Shown piece after piece: positions 13,509 to 17,377 of a stretch of 17,377 nt of DNA. Both the position numbers and the translations under genes were made by a program. This DNA is from Chloroflexota bacterium (GTDB lineage: Bacteria > Chloroflexota > Anaerolineae > Anaerolineales > E44-bin32): positions 1-17,377 of the forward strand of contig JAPLGR010000552.1 in assembly GCA_026390045.1 (NCBI GenBank), read 5' to 3'. The notes beneath the pieces are model-generated. The model ran no database searches, was not told the origin of the DNA, and was given only the letters and a program-made list of their open reading frames with translations. Each line of letters opens with the position of its first letter. Positions within the stretch are counted from its first letter, which is position 1.

Positions 13509-14551
13509 AAGGTACCTGCCCCGCGCTGGTCAAACCGGATTTCGGGCTGTGCCCGCAGTCTCTCTGCCGCTTGCTCGGGTGTCAAGTCACGCTGCGGTTC
13601 GGCCAGCAACTCATACCCGACAAGGAACTTCCGCACCTCCGCCGAGCGCAGCAGCGGCGGGTAGATGTGCGCGTGAAGCTGCCAGCCTGCGGTCTCGCCG
13701 TTGTAGGGCGCCCCATGCCATCCGAACGAGTAGGGGAAGGCAACCTCGAACAGGTTGTCGTACCGAACTAGCAAGCGCTTGAGCAGTCGGCTCAGATCCA
13801 GGCGCTGCGACGCGCTGAGCTCAGGGAGACATGCGACGGGGACGCGAGGCAGAAGCAGAGTCTCAAACGGCCAGACCGCCCAGAATGGCACAACCGCCAG
13901 CCAGTGATCCGTGGCGACAACCACACGCTCCGCAAGCCGCGCCTCCTCTTCGGCGTAGTCGACCAGCAACGACGAGTTGTGCGCTCGGAGGTACACCGCC
14001 TGGTGGTGTCCCTCGACCGCCGGCAAGGTCGGCACGGCCTTGCTCGCCCAGATCTGCCCGTGCGGGTGCGGGTTGGACGCGCCCATCAACTCGCCCTTGT
14101 TCTCGAAGACCTGCACCCATGGATACTCACGCCCAAGCTCAGCCGTCTGCTCGGCCCACGTGTCAACGACCTTCAGGATCTCTTCGAGAGACAGTTCCGC
14201 TAAAGAGAGATCATGGCGCGGGGAGAAGCACACCACGCGGCAGGTTCCCGGTTGAGGCGCCACCTGGAATAGAGGGCGAGGCGCCTGAGCGTCGACCTTG
14301 CTGGCTGGGATCAAGGCAGGGAAGTCATTGGTGAAGACGTACGTCGATGTGTAGTTGGGATTGCGTTCTCCGCCGGCCCGCGTGTTCCCCGGGCACAAGT
14401 AGCAGCCGGCATCATGAGTCGGCCGCGCGGCCGAGGCGGGAGGATCCACCCGGCCGAGCCACGGTCGCGCCAGCCGCTGCGGCGAGACCAGGACCCACTC
14501 ACCGGTGAGCGGGTTGCACCGCCGGTGAGACGATGCGCGCAAGTCATGCAT
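13505..14551 (-). CDS. galT: Galactose-1-phosphate uridylyltransferase
   Basis: Transfers UMP from UDP-glucose to galactose-1-phosphate in the Leloir pathway. It is a 348-residue protein of the HIT superfamily, equal in length to the E. coli enzyme. The N-terminus SSHRRCNPLTGEWVLVSPQR is diagnostic. Zinc ligands Cys50 and Cys53 are in CYLCPGN. The active-site NPHPHGQIW carries His162 and the nucleophile His164. The C-terminal part has HAHIYPPLLRS and FLVGYELLAEPQRDLTPEQAA. I choose ATG 14551 because GGGAG lies ten bases upstream; ATG 14560 is nearly as good, and the frame to 14740 is extra. First gene of galT-small membrane protein-galK. No galE or mutarotase is in view. Confidence 0.95.
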   Translation of the reverse strand: MHDLRASSHRRCNPLTGEWVLVSPQRLARPWLGRVDPPASAARPTHDAGCYLCPGNTRAGGERNPNYTSTYVFTNDFPALIPASKVDAQAPRPLFQVAPQPGTCRVVCFSPRHDLSLAELSLEEILKVVDTWAEQTAELGREYPWVQVFENKGELMGASNPHPHGQIWASKAVPTLPAVEGHHQAVYLRAHNSSLLVDYAEEEARLAERVVVATDHWLAVVPFWAVWPFETLLLPRVPVACLPELSASQRLDLSRLLKRLLVRYDNLFEVAFPYSFGWHGAPYNGETAGWQLHAHIYPPLLRSAEVRKFLVGYELLAEPQRDLTPEQAAERLRAQPEIRFDQRGAGTL

Positions 14552-14868
14552 TAAGCTCATGCTCCCAGACCACGCTACGGCCGGTGGGCACAATCGGATC
14601 CTTTTATCACCGGAATGCCCGGACAGCGGGCTTGGAATTGTCGCACATTCTGGCGACAGCGCGTGCAGCATCGTCGAATGCAGAACGGCCCCGGTCCCCT
14701 CCTCCCGGATGCGATTGTGCAGCTGACAGCACCACGGCACCCACTATCCCAAAACGCCAGATCTTGGGTCATCACGCGACACCTGGGCACTTGGCGCGGC
14801 ACTTGGAGATTATGTGCGGCACATGGCGCGGCACTTGGCGCGGCCTAAGCAGGCACACGTGCCACGCG
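14552..14868. other. 317-base region upstream of galT
   Basis: It holds the galT leader on the minus strand, where no -35/-10 pair of acceptable quality was found (the best AT-rich element is TGATAAAAG near 14602-14610). The right part contains the 12-bp repeat cluster and then the truncated transposase. No coding region is supported. Confidence 0.5.
14786..14845 (+). repeat. Cluster of a 12-bp repeat, GGCACTTGGCGC type
   Basis: Units start at 14786, 14798, 14818 and 14830, with a partial one at 14842. Most steps are exactly 12 bases; one step is 20 bases because agattatgtgc replaces cgc. One unit has ggcacatgg. It directly precedes the truncated transposase remnant and recurs in the same orientation at 16822-16854. 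Confidence 0.8.
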
Positions 14869-15595
14869 CGCCCGCCTCTAGTCGTCCCGGCACCCGACAC
14901 CGACTGGGTCACCGGCCCCAATCAACTCTGGGACTGGGACGTAACCGTGCTGCGCTCGCCCGACCGCTGGGCCTTCTGGTACCTGTACGGTCTGCTCGAC
15001 CACTTCAGTCGCAAGGATGTCGCCTGGCACGTTGCAGGACACGCTCAGCAGTGACCACGTGCAGAGGCTCTGGGATCAGTGCCTGACGCACGAAGGCCTG
15101 CTCGATCAGCCGCGTCAGGCGTGGTCCAAGTCCCTCGGCGATCGCGGAGCCCCGATGCGCTCCCACTCGACCCGCCAGTACTTTCTCAAGCTGGGCATCG
15201 CGCAGTCCTTCAGCCGGCCGCGCACGCCGAATGACAACCCGCGCATCGAAGCGCACTTCGGCACGGTCAACACGCATCCCAGCTGGGTCATCGACCTGCT
15301 GGCGGCCGTCACCTATTTCACCGGCTTCTGCGCTTGGCACAACAACGTCCAGCGGCTGACAACGCTCGACATGCTTACGCCCAACCAGGTCCATTCGGGA
15401 CAGACCGCGACGCTCTTGGCCAAACGCCACGCCCGCCAGTCCCAGACCCTCACCAGCCGGCGTGACGCTTGCCATACCCTTTTCGCTCTGGAGGAGCTCA
15501 TCGCCGAACTCCTACCCGATGTCTCCCAATACCCGGCTTACGCGTGGGCGGGGCGCGGAAAGGCTTCCGCAATACAAGCGACACCTCTTGCGTAA
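14869..15595 (+). pseudogene. IS3-like transposase remnant (integrase core), frameshifted and 5'-truncated
   Basis: The rve integrase core is recognisable in two frames. The first frame gives WVTGPNQLWDWDVT with the first catalytic Asp and FWYLYGLLDHFSRKDVAWHV, then stops at 15052-15054. The second frame carries QRLWDQCLTHEGL, LGDRGAPMRSHSTRQYFLKL with the second Asp, SFSRPRTPNDNPRIEAHFGT with the catalytic Glu, and the WHNNVQR region to the stop at 15593-15595. About one base is lost near 15040-15055. The N-terminal HTH part is missing before ~14869. The catalytic residues survive, so the decay is probably recent. No terminal inverted repeats could be assigned. Confidence 0.85.
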
Positions 15596-15700
15596 CTGAG
15601 CGACTCAGCTTATGGTAAACACGAGTTCCTGATCTTCCGATCCCACCTAGCGTATTGGCAAGATTGAGTGAAACACAAGACCAGCAAGGAGGAACAATCA

Positions 15701-16735
15701 ATGAGGCGTGCATTCGAGAAATCCGTGAATACTGTCATGGCTGCTGCTTTGATGGCAGCCCTCGCTATGAATGCATTCTTAGTACAGCCAGCGCAGGCGG
15801 CAAATCTCGTGGCGGGCACCTTTGCTGAGTTGGCAGCTGCGATCACGAATGCCAATGATGAAGTCAACTATCCAGGCGCCGATACGATCACGCTCACGGC
15901 GGAGATCACGCTTGCCGCCGCACTTCCCAATGTAACGAGCGAGATCATCGTCGAAGGGGAGGGCTATGCCCTGGATGGGGGGCACACATATAACCACTTC
16001 TATGTAGTCGAGAGTGGGGATTTCACCGTGAAGAACCTTACCTTGAAGAATGGGAATTCAGGGTATGGGGGTTCGATCACGAACAGGGGGACGCTTACGG
16101 TCCTCAACTGCACCTTTCAGGATAATACGGGCGGAAATTCCGCTACGTCGGGCGGCGGCGCGATCTTCAACCACGGAAAGACGGGTGGACAACCGACTGC
16201 CACCACAAACATCACCAATAGCACGTTTTCAAACAACAGTGGCGGATTGGGCGGAGCGATCCTGAACTGGCAGGCCTCGACCGGCGCCGTCGTGACGATC
16301 GCCTACAGCACGTTCAGCGGCAACAGCGGCACCTATGGTGGCGCTGACATACACTCCTGGGTCGGTCATGTCAATCTGGAGACCTCGATCCTGGCGGATG
16401 TCTCATCCGGTAATCACTGTGGATTTACATCCGGATCGTTGAGCGACAACGGGTACAACCTCGTCGAAGATGCCACGTGCGGTTCGATCCCGGCTGGCGC
16501 CGATCCGATGCTTGGCGCCTTGCAGGACAACGGAGGTCCCACCTGGACACAGGCGCTCTCGACCGGCAGCCCGGCAATCGATGTTATCCCCAACGCCAGC
16601 AACGGCTGCGGGACGACGGTCACGGTGGACCAGCGCGGTGAAACACGACCTTCCCCGGACGCTGGAAGCTGCGACATCGGCGCGTTTGAGTGGGAATATC
16701 CATTCACATTGTACTTACCTCTGATCCTACGCTGA
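15701..16735 (+). CDS. Secreted parallel beta-helix protein (choice-of-anchor Q type)
   Basis: A 344-residue exported protein of unknown ligand. ATG 15701 is chosen because GGAGGAAC lies just upstream; the frame extends to 15668 without such a site. Residues 1-33 are a signal peptide (RR, hydrophobic core, AQA cleavage). The body opens with FAELAAAITNAND, then short beta-helix rungs: FTVKNLTLKNGNSGYGGSI, LTVLNCTFQDNTG, TNITNSTFSNNSGGLGGAI and IAYSTFSGNSGTYGGADI. It closes with the motif DQRGETRPSPDAGSCDIGAFE, typical of choice-of-anchor Q proteins. The last residues, FTLYLPLILR, look like a sorting or anchoring tail. It stands alone with its own terminator between IS debris. Base composition looks less GC-rich than its neighbours, compatible with transfer. 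Confidence 0.92.
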   Translation: MRRAFEKSVNTVMAAALMAALAMNAFLVQPAQAANLVAGTFAELAAAITNANDEVNYPGADTITLTAEITLAAALPNVTSEIIVEGEGYALDGGHTYNHFYVVESGDFTVKNLTLKNGNSGYGGSITNRGTLTVLNCTFQDNTGGNSATSGGGAIFNHGKTGGQPTATTNITNSTFSNNSGGLGGAILNWQASTGAVVTIAYSTFSGNSGTYGGADIHSWVGHVNLETSILADVSSGNHCGFTSGSLSDNGYNLVEDATCGSIPAGADPMLGALQDNGGPTWTQALSTGSPAIDVIPNASNGCGTTVTVDQRGETRPSPDAGSCDIGAFEWEYPFTLYLPLILR

Positions 16736-16765
16736 TCGTTCATCCTTCTGGCGGTTATGTGGAAT

Positions 16766-16795
16766 GACCCTGGGGAATCGGCCCCAGGGTCTTTC
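16766..16795 (+). terminator. Rho-independent terminator of the beta-helix gene
   Basis: A perfect 10-bp stem (gaccctgggg 16766-16775 with ccccagggtc 16782-16791), six-base loop, then TTTC. It starts 30 bases after the stop codon. Confidence 0.8.
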
Positions 16796-16821
16796 ACTAT
16801 CCAGCGGTAGGGGCCCCCTCC

Positions 16822-16854
16822 GGCACTTGGCGCAGCACCTGGCGCGGCACTTGG
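16822..16854 (+). repeat. Second cluster of the GGCACTTGGCGC repeat
   Basis: Three units at 16822, 16834 and 16846 with an exact 12-base period; the middle unit is agcacctgg. Same orientation as the cluster at 14786-14845. Together the two clusters bracket the transposase remnant and the beta-helix gene. Confidence 0.8.
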
Positions 16855-17065
16855 GAAATCGGCCGGAGACTGCCGCCAGATCTGGCCGGCGCTGCAGGGG
16901 GTTACTGTGCCCCGCCGGGCGAGGCATCCAGCGGTGGCTCCGGTTGTTTGGACAGAATTTCGTAGGCGATAAGTGATAAACCGCAGGTGGATGGGTTGTC
17001 CACAGGGTGGCGCAGGATCCCGCCCAGGGCGCAGCGCGCGGCACGGTGGGCAACCCGGGTCATGT

Positions 17066-17377
17066 TCACGCCGCTTGCCTCATTGCCTTCATGGCGAAGT
17101 ACGCCTCATCCGGCGTCCGATCGTCAAGCGCCTGGTGCGGCCGGCTCCCGTTGTAGAACTGGAAGTAGCGCTCCAGCGCCGCGTTCGCTTCTCGCGGACT
17201 GTCGTAGGCATGCAGGTAGACCTCCTCGTACTTCGTGCTTCGCCACAGCCGCTCGACGAACACATTGTCGATCCATCGGCCCTTGCCGTCCATGCTGATG
17301 CGGACGCCTTGGGCCTGAAGCACTGCGCTGAACGCGGGAGCGGTAAACTGCGCACCTTGGTCGGTGTTGAAGATCTC
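17066..17377 (-). CDS. IS3-family transposase (OrfB), N-terminus off the right edge
   Basis: The last 103 residues of an IS3-family DDE transposase. The frame is open to the window edge. It shows the second catalytic Asp in IFNTDQGAQFT and the catalytic Glu in GRWIDNVFVERLWRS. The usual YEEVYLHAYDSPREA, YFQFYNGSRPHQALDDRTPDEAYF and a short C-terminus follow. The first catalytic Asp and the HTH part lie outside. No frameshift or stop is seen in the visible part, so this copy may be intact, unlike the remnant at 14869-15595, to which it is only distantly similar. Confidence 0.92.
   Translation of the reverse strand, partial: EIFNTDQGAQFTAPAFSAVLQAQGVRISMDGKGRWIDNVFVERLWRSTKYEEVYLHAYDSPREANAALERYFQFYNGSRPHQALDDRTPDEAYFAMKAMRQAA

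Larger units (their letters stand above)
16736..17065. other. 330-base region between the beta-helix gene and the right-edge transposase
   Basis: It contains the beta-helix terminator and the second 12-bp repeat cluster. The rest is about 210 bases with no supported gene; it includes the palindrome acccgggt near 17053-17060. It may include the end of the right-edge insertion sequence, but I could not place an inverted repeat. Confidence 0.5.

Noticed and set aside
14786..14845. CRISPR array
   Set aside because: The units are 12 bases with no spacers of regular length and no cas genes nearby.
15596..15610. Inverted repeat ctgag-cga-ctcag after the transposase remnant as an IS end
   Set aside because: Only five paired bases and no matching copy at the left edge, so it cannot be assigned as a terminal repeat.

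Overview
The window is about 17.4 kb of GC-rich bacterial DNA. No 16S rRNA or marker gene is present, so taxonomy is an inference. The secreted beta-helix protein ends in a YLPLILR-type tail, and such tails, as I recall, are common in Chloroflexota (Anaerolineae-like) exoproteins. Together with the high GC and the mix of transporters, this points to that phylum with moderate confidence. Nearly all genes from 1 to 14551 lie on the minus strand. The rightmost ~2.8 kb is a mobile or accessory area.

Region 1 (1-4451, minus) is a three-gene unit: a 389-residue protein of unknown family, a KimA-like APC potassium transporter (copy 1, broken by an internal deletion plus frameshift), and a P2-type cation ATPase that runs off the left edge. 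Region 2 (4927-6663, minus) is a dynamin-like membrane GTPase with its own promoter so close to the ATG that the mRNA may be leaderless. Region 3 (7082-9286, minus) repeats the pair of region 1 in intact form: a 129-residue protein homologous to the C-terminal domain of the 389-residue protein, followed by a complete KimA-like transporter (copy 2). Region 4 (9522-11665, minus) is a KdpD/KdpE-type two-component system. The kinase lacks the usual cytoplasmic N-terminal KdpD/Usp part and has a degenerate G1 box. A strong terminator separates it from region 3. An elongator tRNA-Met with its own promoter and terminator follows.

Region 5 (11914-14551, minus) is a galT / small four-cysteine membrane protein / galK operon of the Leloir pathway. 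Region 6 (14786-17377) holds a frameshifted IS3-like transposase remnant, a secreted parallel beta-helix protein with a clear terminator, two clusters of a 12-bp repeat (GGCACTTGGCGC) in the same orientation, and an IS3-family transposase running off the right edge.

The main biological theme is potassium and cation homeostasis: two KimA-like transporters, a P-type cation ATPase and a KdpDE-like regulator within 11.7 kb. The most interesting unexplained element is the partner protein that sits directly upstream of both transporters. Its C-terminal domain occurs once with a long extra N-terminal region and once alone. Both transporters also share a conserved C-terminal tail motif. I infer an undescribed transporter plus cytoplasmic-partner module.
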